A DNA stretch of 64,000 nt from Bacteroidaceae bacterium. Lineage in GTDB: Bacteria; Bacteroidota; Bacteroidia; Bacteroidales; Bacteroidaceae. The stretch spans positions 150,902-214,901 of the forward strand of contig JAFQBB010000036.1 in assembly GCA_017416805.1 (NCBI GenBank). Direction: 5' to 3'. Below the pieces are notes generated by a model that ran no database searches, was not told the DNA's origin, and was given only the letters and a program-made list of their open reading frames with translations. The translations under genes were made by a program, and so were the position numbers. Positions 19,237-26,450 of this stretch are shown in pieces (within the stretch, counting starts at the first letter, position 1; each line of letters begins with the position of its first letter).

Positions 19237-19666
19237 ATTCTACAATTTTATCAGTTACATCCTTTATAAATGAAGACCATACATCACATGAGACAAGACC
19301 TTTCATGCATATTACTTTTTTACCTGTTTTATTGTCATTGCGACAACACTGCAATTGATAACATTTTTGATTATTGCTTATGTTAATATTTTCAGGATGA
19401 CAGGGAAGGCATCTAAAATACCACATCAAATTATTAACATTCCTTTTTTTCTTTGAAGACGAAAATTTTATAGTATTTATGGGAATAGTATCAAGTTTAT
19501 TTAATACTTCTCTATTAGCCACCTCTAGTTTAACCCCAAACTCCTGAATCTCAGACAGACTTACAGGAACAGTTCTGTTTTTTACATGATATTCGAAGAA
19601 ACCTGTGAAAGGTTGGAAATCTTTATTGTACATTTCTTCTGGAATAAGACACTTTTTCTTTTTCAT
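19220..19666 (-). CDS. hypothetical cysteine-rich protein (148 aa)
   Basis: I do not recognise this protein. It has no signal peptide. Residues of about 85-125 carry a dense cysteine set ('CLPCHPENI', 'CYQLQCC', a later 'MKGLVSC') that could bind metal. The rest is charged and Lys/Asn-rich. It overlaps the LRR start by 17 bases and begins one base after the stop codon of the next gene upstream, so the three genes look like one transcript. The composition is AT-rich. Confidence 0.6.
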   Translation of the reverse strand: MKKKKCLIPEEMYNKDFQPFTGFFEYHVKNRTVPVSLSEIQEFGVKLEVANREVLNKLDTIPINTIKFSSSKKKRNVNNLMWYFRCLPCHPENINISNNQKCYQLQCCRNDNKTGKKVICMKGLVSCDVWSSFIKDVTDKIVEYEKNI

Positions 19667-19667
19667 T

Positions 19668-19946
19668 TCATTTGATGTTTTTTAGAGGATTTCTCTCTAT
19701 TACTTCTGACATTTGTTCTATTTCACAACTAAAGGTTTTTATCTCTTCTTCGGGCATTCCAACTTCTTTGTATAAGTTTACTAACCAATCAATCCGAGTG
19801 TACCTATCTTCACCCTCAAGATAAGAAGCCCACAAATAATCAATGATTTTTATCCATGAATACTTATAAGCTAACGGTTGCTGATTGTTTGTAGAAGGTT
19901 CTTGTGTTTCATGTTCAAGAATTGTTTTAGCTGTTTTTACATCCAT
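19668..19946 (-). CDS. hypothetical small protein (92 aa)
   Basis: I do not recognise this protein. The frame extends to a TTG at 20018, but the first ATG (19946) gives 92 residues beginning 'MDVKTAKTILEHETQ'. It is acidic and mostly helical, with no signal peptide or membrane segment. The stop is one base before the next gene's ATG, suggesting translational coupling with the cysteine-rich gene. Toxin-antitoxin function was considered, but no known fold is evident. Confidence 0.5.
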   Translation of the reverse strand: MDVKTAKTILEHETQEPSTNNQQPLAYKYSWIKIIDYLWASYLEGEDRYTRIDWLVNLYKEVGMPEEEIKTFSCEIEQMSEVIERNPLKNIK

Positions 19947-20016
19947 AATTATAAGTTTTTTGCCTACCACCTTCCCCCTCGCTTCAGCGGTTAATAATAA
20001 TGTATAGTATGGATAC

Positions 20017-20054
20017 AAAAAAGACGTGGGAGAAACTTTCGCCGCTTATCCCAC
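20017..20054 (-). terminator. terminator of the candidate RNA
   Basis: On the minus strand, GTGGGA (20054-20049) pairs with TCCCAC (20031-20026), and six T residues follow (20022-20017). A competing 7-bp pairing (20044-20050 with 20089-20095) shares two bases with this stem. Confidence 0.6.
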
Positions 20055-20402
20055 CATATCAGGCCTTCGCATTTGCCTTTCCAACCGAGATAAGCAACTT
20101 AGCCAGCCCACGCCATTGCGTATTATAATGGGATATGCCACAAAAGGAAACTGCATCGATACAAATACAGTCCTCCCTCTGGCATAAGGATATAATACAC
20201 CCTGCGTGGACGCTTCGTTGCGGTATCTTCCGTTGGATCAAGTTTGCGAAGTTTGATATGGTAGAAGATAACGTTCAGAAAACGTCCTTTATGTCCCGGA
20301 TGTGGCTCTGTGAAGGTACAAGACCTACGGTGAGCGACATGCACGGGGCATGTTCCATCGATGTCTTTGTGACCCACCCTGCCCTTAGACGGCTGGCTAA
20401 GT
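20017..20402 (-). ncRNA. candidate structured noncoding RNA, about 385 nt
   Basis: Read on the minus strand, a TATCTTTG box (20409-20416) is followed by a region with nested perfect helices. Positions 20391-20401 pair with 20098-20108 (11 bp) and close the molecule. Inside are 20337-20342 with 20348-20353, 20225-20230 with 20264-20269 (enclosing 20237-20241 with 20253-20257), and an arm of 20120-20127 with 20191-20198, 20135-20140 with 20180-20185, and 20145-20153 with 20168-20174. It ends in a GTGGGA/TCCCAC stem (20026-20031, 20049-20054) followed by a T run. I do not recognise it as tmRNA, RNase P, 6S or SRP RNA. The function is unknown. Confidence 0.6.
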
Positions 20403-20408
20403 CAGGGG

Positions 20409-20416
20409 CAAAGATA
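20409..20416 (-). promoter_or_regulatory. -7 box (TATCTTTG) for the candidate RNA
   Basis: Minus-strand TATCTTTG places transcription start near 20402, exactly where the closing helix of the candidate RNA begins. Confidence 0.6.
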
Positions 20417-20581
20417 CACATTTTAATGAAAAGTGAAGAATGAAGAGTGAAGAATTTTACGGAACATGTTGTTCCTGATGAAATAATGAACAATGGAAAA
20501 GGGTGAAACAGATGAGCTGTGCGGACTAATGAACAATTAATCTCTGAAAGAAGAAATTACCCATATGATATAATCATTTTC
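20417..20581. other. spacer between candidate RNA and dispersed element A
   Basis: No gene is seen. The stretch holds short GTGAAGAATGAAGA-type words (20430-20455) and a small inverted repeat GGAACA/TGTTCC near 20461-20475. Confidence 0.5.
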
Positions 20582-21172
20582 TTTTACACCTCACAGTAAT
20601 AAATCCTGTACGGCTATACTGTTTCTATTTTACCAGAGGGAAAGGCTGTGCAATGGAAGCATTTCTGCATAAACATACATAAGGATGGAGGGAGGACAGG
20701 TTGAGGAGAGAGGTTGCAAATGGGTGTTTCCGCTCCTCCTATCCTAAACATCCGCTGAAGCGTAGGAGAAGTTCCGCTTGTGCGCAGTTGCGCACCGGCG
20801 GAAGTTTAGGAGAGCATCGGCGGACGTTTAGGAGCGATTCCCCGGACGTTTAGGATAGGTGACCATAAAAAGCCTCGTCAAAACGATGATTGCTACCGCT
20901 CTTGCAACAAGTCCAAATGTATAATTATGACACATTCTGCATAAACATGCAGAACTGACCGCGCGAGAATCACGTATATGGGCAACGGTTTTCTTTCGGA
21001 GAGAAAAAGACGAAAATCAGAATCAATCCACAAGAATCTGATAATCAGCAATAAAAGCATGCTCTTCAAAATATTCCCATAAGGTTGGTTTAACCTCAGG
21101 AGAATGTCTGGATAAGGAGACTTTTTTCTATTTCTTTACATCAGAAATGATAAAATGTTTACAAATTGACAG
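20582..21172 (+). repeat. dispersed noncoding element, copy A (~590 bp)
   Basis: The segment is similar, in blocks, to the reverse complement of 46689-47260. Shared blocks in order: AAATCCTG, CTGTTTCTAT, CATTTCTG..ATAAACATACAT, CCTAAACATCC, GCGTAGGAGAAGTTCCGCT, GGACGTTTAGGA, AAATGTATAATTAT, GCGCGAGAATCACGTATATG (20961-20980), TTTTCTTTCGGAGAG and a TTTCTTTACAT end. Inside, 20741-20754 can pair with 20843-20856. No open frame is shared by the copies. Confidence 0.8.
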
Positions 21173-21354
21173 AAGGGTGTTTTTAGACAGAAGAACAGAA
21201 GGAGAAAAGAGTAATATAGCCTTGTGTTTTCATGTCGAAAAAGAAAACTTTATGTACTTATGTTCTTATGTCAGAAAAAAACTTGTGTTCTCATTATTCA
21301 GACTTTCGCAAGTAGAAACATGGAGATAGAGGCCGATAGTCACGTCACGTAGGG
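21173..21354. other. spacer with no recognisable gene
   Basis: The stretch is AT-rich with repeated ACAGAAG/TTATGT words. The 60-codon frame at 21147-21329 overlaps the end of element A and shows no domain. Confidence 0.5.
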
Positions 21355-21498
21355 GGGGACTGTGTCATAATTCACTTTTCATCCGCAGATTGCGCAGATG
21401 ACGCAGATTATTCCTTCCTATTATACCCGATAGGTTATAATTTATCTGCGTCATCTGCGGATGAAGAATTAAATGGTGGCATTTTTTGACACAGCCCC
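21355..21498. mobile_element. MITE-like inverted-repeat element (~144 bp)
   Basis: The outer ends GGGGACTGTGTCA (21355-21367) and TGACACAGCCCC (21487-21498) are inverted copies. Inside, 21378-21389 pairs with 21454-21465 (12 bp) and 21395-21408 with 21444-21457 (14 bp). The element is noncoding, with insertion-sequence-like tips. I see no clear target-site duplication, so mobility is inferred. Confidence 0.55.
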
Positions 21499-21536
21499 AG
21501 AAAGATGATATTTTTACACATCACTTAGTCAGATTT

Positions 21537-21591
21537 GCACGTTGCATTGTGCATTTTTTTACAGAAAAAGCACGTTGCATTGTGCATTTTT
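21537..21591. promoter_or_regulatory. duplicated operator-like sequence before the AAA ATPase gene
   Basis: A 22-base sequence beginning GCACGTTGCATTGTGCA occurs twice, at 21537-21558 and 21570-21591, offset by 33 bp. Each copy contains the inverted pair TGCAC/GTGCA. The second abuts the -7 box and would cover the -33 region, as expected for a repressor site. Confidence 0.65.
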
Positions 21592-21592
21592 G

Positions 21593-21600
21593 TATCTTTG
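21593..21600 (+). promoter_or_regulatory. -7 box (TATCTTTG) for the AAA ATPase gene
   Basis: TATCTTTG lies 20 bases before the ATG at 21621, implying a very short leader. Confidence 0.6.
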
Positions 21601-21620
21601 CAGGCAAATAAGATGGAATT

Positions 21621-22793
21621 ATGGAATCACTTTATCGTACGTTCAGAATCCAGTTAGCAAATACCTCCACAGCATTTGTACGCTATTTGCATGACAAAAT
21701 AGCTTGGGAAAGTCGTCTGGTAGCCATACTTGGTGCACGTGGTGTAGGAAAGACCACCATGCTTTTGCAACACATAAAGCTTTATGACAAGTTGGAAGAG
21801 AGTCTTTTTGTTTTTGCAGACGACCTCTATTTCAGTACCCACCGTCTGGTTGATTTAGCTCACACTTTTTACAAGAATGGTGGAAAACGGCTGTATGTTG
21901 ACGAAATACACAAATACAAGGGATGGTCTGTCGAAATCAAGAATATTTATGACCAGTTACCTGGTTTGCAAGTTGTATATACAGGGTCGTCAGTGCTTGA
22001 CCTTGAGCGCGGAGGGGGTGACCTCAGCCGTCGGAAGGTTGAATACCGCATGGCGGGTTTGTCATTCCGCGAATTCCTGAACATTGAAAAAGGATGGAAT
22101 CTGCCTACCTATACATTGGACGAAGTGTTGGCAGGGAAAGTGGAATTTCCCTATGAAGAGGCACGCCCACTGCAATTGTTCAAGGCTTATCTTTCTTCTG
22201 GATATTATCCGTTCTACAACGAGCCGGAATATGCCTTGCGCTTGCGTAGCCTTATCAATCAGATGGTGGAAACGGACATCCCCATGTTTGCAGAAATGCC
22301 CGTAGCATCATCCTCCAAATTAAAAAAATTGCTTTATGTATTGGCACAAAGTGTCCCGTTCAAACCCAATTATGCAAAACTTGAGCGTGACTTGGACATC
22401 AGCCGCAATACTTTACCCGATTATATGACCTATCTGGAAAAAGCAGGTCTTATCAATTTGCTCCGTGAAAAGGCTAAAGGCATCAAACTATTGGAGAAAG
22501 TAGAAAAGGTGTACTTGAACAATCCCAATCTTTCGTTTGCCCTGTCTGAAGCTACACCAGATATAGGCAACCTGCGCGAAACTATTTTCTTTGCCTGGTT
22601 ACGCGTAGGACACTTTATCACCTCTTCATCCATATCAGATTTCGAAGTAGATGGCAAAACATTTGAGATTGGCGGAAAGAACAAATCCAAAAGGCAATTG
22701 GCCGAAGCGTCAGACGGTTATGTGGTGAAAGATGATATTGAATATCCTTACCTTCGTACACTTCCGTTGTGGACATTCGGCTTCCTGTATTAA
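21621..22793 (+). CDS. AAA ATPase with DUF4143-type C-terminal domain
   Basis: The 390-residue protein is of the 'ATP-binding protein' class abundant in Bacteroidales. Walker A 'GARGVGKTT' is at 38-46 and an intact Walker B 'RLYVDEIH' has D94-E95. 'VVYTGSSVLDLERG' resembles sensor 1. The middle has a winged-helix-like region ('YAKLERDLDISRNTLPDYMTYLEKAGLI') and the end has the DUF4143 nuclease-like fold. The cellular role is unknown; relatives are sometimes linked to mobile or defence-type islands. The gene stands alone between repeats and is paralogous to 57984-59165. Confidence 0.9.
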   Translation: MESLYRTFRIQLANTSTAFVRYLHDKIAWESRLVAILGARGVGKTTMLLQHIKLYDKLEESLFVFADDLYFSTHRLVDLAHTFYKNGGKRLYVDEIHKYKGWSVEIKNIYDQLPGLQVVYTGSSVLDLERGGGDLSRRKVEYRMAGLSFREFLNIEKGWNLPTYTLDEVLAGKVEFPYEEARPLQLFKAYLSSGYYPFYNEPEYALRLRSLINQMVETDIPMFAEMPVASSSKLKKLLYVLAQSVPFKPNYAKLERDLDISRNTLPDYMTYLEKAGLINLLREKAKGIKLLEKVEKVYLNNPNLSFALSEATPDIGNLRETIFFAWLRVGHFITSSSISDFEVDGKTFEIGGKNKSKRQLAEASDGYVVKDDIEYPYLRTLPLWTFGFLY

Positions 22794-22797
22794 AATG

Positions 22798-22845
22798 TTA
22801 ACTCCGTTCGCGAACCGTGTTCGTCAGGTTTGCGAACGGAGTTAA
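22798..22845. terminator. bidirectional terminator between the ATPase gene and fcl
   Basis: A 14-bp perfect stem (22798-22811 with 22832-22845) extends by a GAACC/GGTT segment and lies between two convergent genes. Confidence 0.85.
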
Positions 22846-22852
22846 TTCTCTC

Positions 22853-23926
22853 TTACGACAAGTACCACTCATACATCCGGCGGACACCTTCCTCAATCTC
22901 TACCTGATGGTGCCACCCGAGGGCATGGAGCTTGCTGACATCGGTGAGTTTGCGCATAGTGCCGTCGGGCTTGGTGGAGTCGAAAGTGAGGCGGCCTTTG
23001 AATCCCACTTCTTCTACTATAAGTCGGGCCAAAGCGGCAATGGTAATTTCTTTGCCGGTGCCGATGTTGATGTGGCAATTCCGCACTTCGCGGCTGCCTT
23101 CCCGATAGGTGTCCTTGAAATCGACATGCTCAAGGATATAGACACTGGCATCGGCCATCTCTTCGCTCCAGAGGAACTCGCGCAGAGGGGTGCCTGTGCC
23201 CCACAGGCGCACTTCGTCTGGATGGATGCCGTACTTGGCAAGGATATGGAGGATTTCCTGCTCGGAATTCTCTCCATTGACTCCCTCCACAGGGCGGAGG
23301 TCCATATCGCGGCGGACGGCCTCCCAATCTCCTTCGTTCAGGCATTTGGCAAGATGGATTTTGCGCAACATAGCGGGCAGGACATGACTGTTCTCGAGGT
23401 GGAAATTGTCGTTAGGGCCATAGAGGTTGGTAGGCATGACGGCAATGTAGTTGGTGCCGTACTGCAGGTTGAAACTCTCGCACATCTTGAGGCCGGCAAT
23501 CTTGGCTATGGCGTATGGCTCGTTGGTGTATTCAAGGGTGGATGTGAGCAGAGCCTCCTCCTTCATGGGCTGCTCGATGTCGCGCGGATAGATGCAGGTG
23601 CTGCCCAGAAAGAGCAACTTCTTCACTCCGTGGCGGAAACTCTCACCGATGACATTCTGCTGAATCTGGAGGTTCTCGTAGATGAAGTCGGCCCGATAGG
23701 TGTTGTTGGCCATGATGCCACCCACATGGGCGGCGGCAAGGATGACGTACTCGGGGCGCTCTTCGTCAAAGAAGTGCTTTACGGCCACTCCGTCAAGCAG
23801 GTCAAGATCCTTATGGGTGCGGCCGACAAGGTTGGTATATCCTTTGCCTTGCAGGTTCTTCCAAATGGCAGAACCGACAAGCCCCCGGTGTCCGGCCACG
23901 TATATTTTTGCATTCTTTTTTATCAT
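22853..23926 (-). CDS. fcl: GDP-L-fucose synthase
   Basis: The 357-residue short-chain dehydrogenase converts GDP-4-keto-6-deoxymannose to GDP-L-fucose by epimerisation and NADPH reduction. The NADP-binding motif 'AGHRGLVGSAI' is at about 11-21, 'AAAHVGGI' is near 70, the catalytic 'YAIAKIAGLKMCE' (YxxxK) is near 140-150, and 'NLYGPNDNF' is near 168. It carries a longer mid-section than the E. coli enzyme, as is common in Bacteroides. It is the last gene of manC-gmd-fcl. Confidence 0.97.
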   Translation of the reverse strand: MIKKNAKIYVAGHRGLVGSAIWKNLQGKGYTNLVGRTHKDLDLLDGVAVKHFFDEERPEYVILAAAHVGGIMANNTYRADFIYENLQIQQNVIGESFRHGVKKLLFLGSTCIYPRDIEQPMKEEALLTSTLEYTNEPYAIAKIAGLKMCESFNLQYGTNYIAVMPTNLYGPNDNFHLENSHVLPAMLRKIHLAKCLNEGDWEAVRRDMDLRPVEGVNGENSEQEILHILAKYGIHPDEVRLWGTGTPLREFLWSEEMADASVYILEHVDFKDTYREGSREVRNCHINIGTGKEITIAALARLIVEEVGFKGRLTFDSTKPDGTMRKLTDVSKLHALGWHHQVEIEEGVRRMYEWYLS

Positions 23927-23971
23927 AGTTTCATTAACAATTCAAATTGCAAACTGATAATTATTTTTTTT

Positions 23972-24050
23972 AGCACAAAGAGACACAAAGACACAGAGTT
24001 AATATATAGTCTGTAAACAAAAACTCTATGGCTCTGTGTCTCTGTGTGCT
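23972..24050. repeat. CACAAAGAGACAC inverted word repeat between gmd and fcl
   Basis: AGCACAAAGAGACACAAAG... (23972-23998) faces its approximate reverse complement CTCTGTGTCTCTGTGTGCT (24032-24050). It interrupts an otherwise tight operon and could form a processing or attenuation hairpin. Confidence 0.65.
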
Positions 24051-24083
24051 CTATAAAAGAATCAAGGTCCTTTGTTCCTGTAT

Positions 24084-25175
24084 TTATTTCACCACTCCCT
24101 TTTCCAAATATTCGGCGAGGTTCATCTTGATGCGTTCGCTGGCACGTTCGACGGCAACCTTCTCCATGTCATGCTCCACCATGATGCGGACAAGTTCTTC
24201 GAGCGATGTCTTGGCGGGATTCCATCCGAGTTTCTCCTTTGCCTTGGTGGGGTCTCCCCAAAGGTTGACCACGTCAGTAGGGCGATAGAAGTCTTTGCTG
24301 ACCTCGACAAGTACGCGGCCGGTAGCCTTGTCGATACCGACTTCGTTTTCGCCTTCACCTTGGAATTCAAGCTCTATGCCTGCATGTTTGAAGGCAAGGT
24401 AACAGAATTCGCGCACCGAGTGCTGCTCGCCGGTGGCAATGACGAAATCTTCAGGTTTGTCCTGTTGGAGGATGAGCCACATGCACTCTACGTAATCCTT
24501 GGCATATCCCCAGTCGCGGAGCGAAGAGAGGTTGCCCAGATAGAGCTTGTCCTGCTTGCCTTGTGCAATACGTGCGGCGGCAAGGGTGATTTTGCGGGTG
24601 ACGAATGTTTCGCCACGGCGTTCGCTTTCGTGATTGAAAAGGATACCCGAACAACAATACATATTGTATGCCTCGCGATACTCCTTTATTATCCAATAGC
24701 CATAGAGCTTGGCAACGGCATAGGGGCTATAAGGATGGAATGGGGTGTTCTCGTTTTGGGGAACCTCTTCCACTTTTCCGTAAAGCTCGGAGGTGGAAGC
24801 CTGATAGATGCGGCATGTGTCGGCCAATCCGCATTGACGAACAGCTTCAAGCACCCGGAGAACACCTGTGGCATCGACATCGGCGGTAAATTCCGGCGAG
24901 TCGAACGACACCTGTACGTGGCTTTGTGCGGCCAGGTTATAGATTTCCGTAGGGCGCACTTTGGCAACTACCTGCACCAGGCTCATCGAGTCGCTGAGGT
25001 CTGCATAATGAAGGTGAAAATTGGGAGTACCTTCAAGATGGGCGATACGTTCACGAAAATCGACAGACGAACGACGGATTGTGCCATGCACATCGTATCC
25101 TTTCTCAAGGAGGAACTCGGCCAAGAACGAACCGTCCTGACCTGTAACTCCAGTAATTAAAGCAACTTTTCTCAT
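24084..25175 (-). CDS. gmd: GDP-mannose 4,6-dehydratase
   Basis: The 363-residue SDR enzyme makes GDP-4-keto-6-deoxymannose, the precursor of GDP-fucose. Starting at ATG 25175 it begins '[27 protein letters not shown]', the canonical Gmd N-terminus; the upstream extension to 25238 overlaps manC and is rejected. '[14 protein letters not shown]', '[35 protein letters not shown]' (catalytic Ser and YxxxK) and '[16 protein letters not shown]' are all present. Confidence 0.97.
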   Translation of the reverse strand: MRKVALITGVTGQDGSFLAEFLLEKGYDVHGTIRRSSVDFRERIAHLEGTPNFHLHYADLSDSMSLVQVVAKVRPTEIYNLAAQSHVQVSFDSPEFTADVDATGVLRVLEAVRQCGLADTCRIYQASTSELYGKVEEVPQNENTPFHPYSPYAVAKLYGYWIIKEYREAYNMYCCSGILFNHESERRGETFVTRKITLAAARIAQGKQDKLYLGNLSSLRDWGYAKDYVECMWLILQQDKPEDFVIATGEQHSVREFCYLAFKHAGIELEFQGEGENEVGIDKATGRVLVEVSKDFYRPTDVVNLWGDPTKAKEKLGWNPAKTSLEELVRIMVEHDMEKVAVERASERIKMNLAEYLEKGVVK

Positions 25176-25192
25176 TTTATATTCTTCGATAG

Positions 25193-26254
25193 TTATTCTG
25201 AAAATTGTTTGATGCGCTGTTCTTCGCTCATTTGGCAAATGAGCAGGGTATTGTCCTTTTCGGCAATGATATAGCCATCAAGTCCTTGCACCACTACCCT
25301 TCTTTCTTGTGTGGTATGTATCAGGCAATTCTTAGTCTCGAAAAGACGGATATCCTGACCTATACAAACATTTTTGTTGTTATCTTGTTTGCTCTGGCCG
25401 TGAAGACTTCCCCAAGTACCCAAGTCGCTCCAACCGAACGAGGCCGGGAAAACGAATATCTCTTCTGCCTTTTCAAGGATGGCATAATCGACAGAGATGT
25501 TCTCACATTTGGGAAACTCTTGATTTATCATCTCCTGTTGGCGGGCAGTGCCATAATAGGGCAAAAGGTCTTCAAAGACTTGTGAAATGCCTGGCTGGTA
25601 GATGCGCAAGGCATTGATGATGGTATTGACATTCCATACGAAAATACCTGCATTCCACAGATAATTGCTCTTCTTCACATATTTCTCAGCCGTAGCCAAA
25701 TCAGGCTTTTCCTTGAAAGAATCAACACGGTAAATCTCTTTATTACGGGCTGAAGAGGTTGAAAGATCGGCTTCGATATAGCCATATCCCGTTTCAGGTC
25801 TGGTAGGTTTCATCCCTAACGTCAGGATGGCATCGGAATGGGCCGTAAAATTGAGTGCAGAGGTGATGACCCGCTGAAACTCTTTCACATCCATAACGAC
25901 ATGGTCGCTCGGAGTAACTACCATATTGGCCTTTGCGTCGCGCGACTTGATGCACCAGCTGACATAAGCAATACACGGAGCCGTATTGCGACGACAAGGC
26001 TCCTTCAGGATATTCTCTTCCGGTATCTCGGGAAGTTGTTCGTGTACGATACTGGCATAACTTTCACTCGTCACTACCCAGATATTCTCTGGGGGACAAA
26101 TACCTTTGAAACGGTCAGCGGTGAGTTGTATCAATGTGCGCCCACATCCAAGTACATCGATAAACTGTTTGGGCTTTTCGGGAGTACTCATTGGCCAAAA
26201 ACGGCTACCTATTCCGCCGGCCATTATGACAACGTGATTGTGATTATCTGCCAT
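25193..26254 (-). CDS. manC: mannose-1-phosphate guanylyltransferase
   Basis: The 353-residue nucleotidyltransferase forms GDP-mannose from mannose-1-phosphate and GTP. The pyrophosphorylase signature '[21 protein letters not shown]' is at about 11-31, with 'TPSDHVV' near 115, 'GYGYIEA' near 160 and '[11 protein letters not shown]' near 185. It is the single-domain form, lacking the phosphomannose-isomerase fusion. It is first in manC-gmd-fcl and has its own -7 box. The product feeds GDP-fucose synthesis. Confidence 0.96.
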   Translation of the reverse strand: MADNHNHVVIMAGGIGSRFWPMSTPEKPKQFIDVLGCGRTLIQLTADRFKGICPPENIWVVTSESYASIVHEQLPEIPEENILKEPCRRNTAPCIAYVSWCIKSRDAKANMVVTPSDHVVMDVKEFQRVITSALNFTAHSDAILTLGMKPTRPETGYGYIEADLSTSSARNKEIYRVDSFKEKPDLATAEKYVKKSNYLWNAGIFVWNVNTIINALRIYQPGISQVFEDLLPYYGTARQQEMINQEFPKCENISVDYAILEKAEEIFVFPASFGWSDLGTWGSLHGQSKQDNNKNVCIGQDIRLFETKNCLIHTTQERRVVVQGLDGYIIAEKDNTLLICQMSEEQRIKQFSE

Positions 26255-26298
26255 AGTTTTATATGTATAATTCTGTTTTATATAAAAGATTTAAAGCG

Positions 26299-26306
26299 CA
26301 AAGGTA
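26299..26306 (-). promoter_or_regulatory. -7 box (TACCTTTG) for manC-gmd-fcl
   Basis: Minus-strand TACCTTTG, 45 bases upstream of the manC ATG. Confidence 0.65.
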
Positions 26307-26384
26307 CAGAATTATTTTATTTGCACGGCATAAAAGCCCTACAAAATGCAAAATAAAGCAGGTATTCACCTTAAGCATAGTCTC

Positions 26385-26419
26385 AAAAAAAGGAGGGACA
26401 GTATCGAAACCGTCCCTCC
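26385..26419 (-). terminator. terminator of the xyl operon
   Basis: Stem GGAGGGAC/GTCCCTCC (26392-26399 with 26412-26419), followed on the minus strand by seven T residues, 31 bases beyond the xylA stop. Confidence 0.85.
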
Positions 26420-26450
26420 CTTCTATTTACTAATACCAAACAAACTATAA

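Noticed and set aside
19220-19946. Toxin-antitoxin module
   Set aside because: Sizes and tight coupling would fit, but neither protein shows a known toxin or antitoxin fold and no operator dyad lies upstream.
20009-20128. 39-codon open frame (starts MDTKKTWEKL)
   Set aside because: It lies antisense to the candidate structured RNA, covers its helices and terminator, and shows no domain; the apparent frame is better explained by RNA structure.
20123-20493. Overlapping minus-strand frames in the candidate RNA
   Set aside because: They span the -7 box and helices, begin at GTG or non-initiating positions, and share no recognisable domain.
21355-21498. Terminator of a gene upstream
   Set aside because: No gene precedes it within 1.4 kb, and the IS-like outer tips are not explained by termination.
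22817-24016. Long plus-strand frame opposite fcl
   Set aside because: It is the antisense shadow of a well-identified GDP-fucose synthase gene; its length follows from the GC-rich codon pattern.
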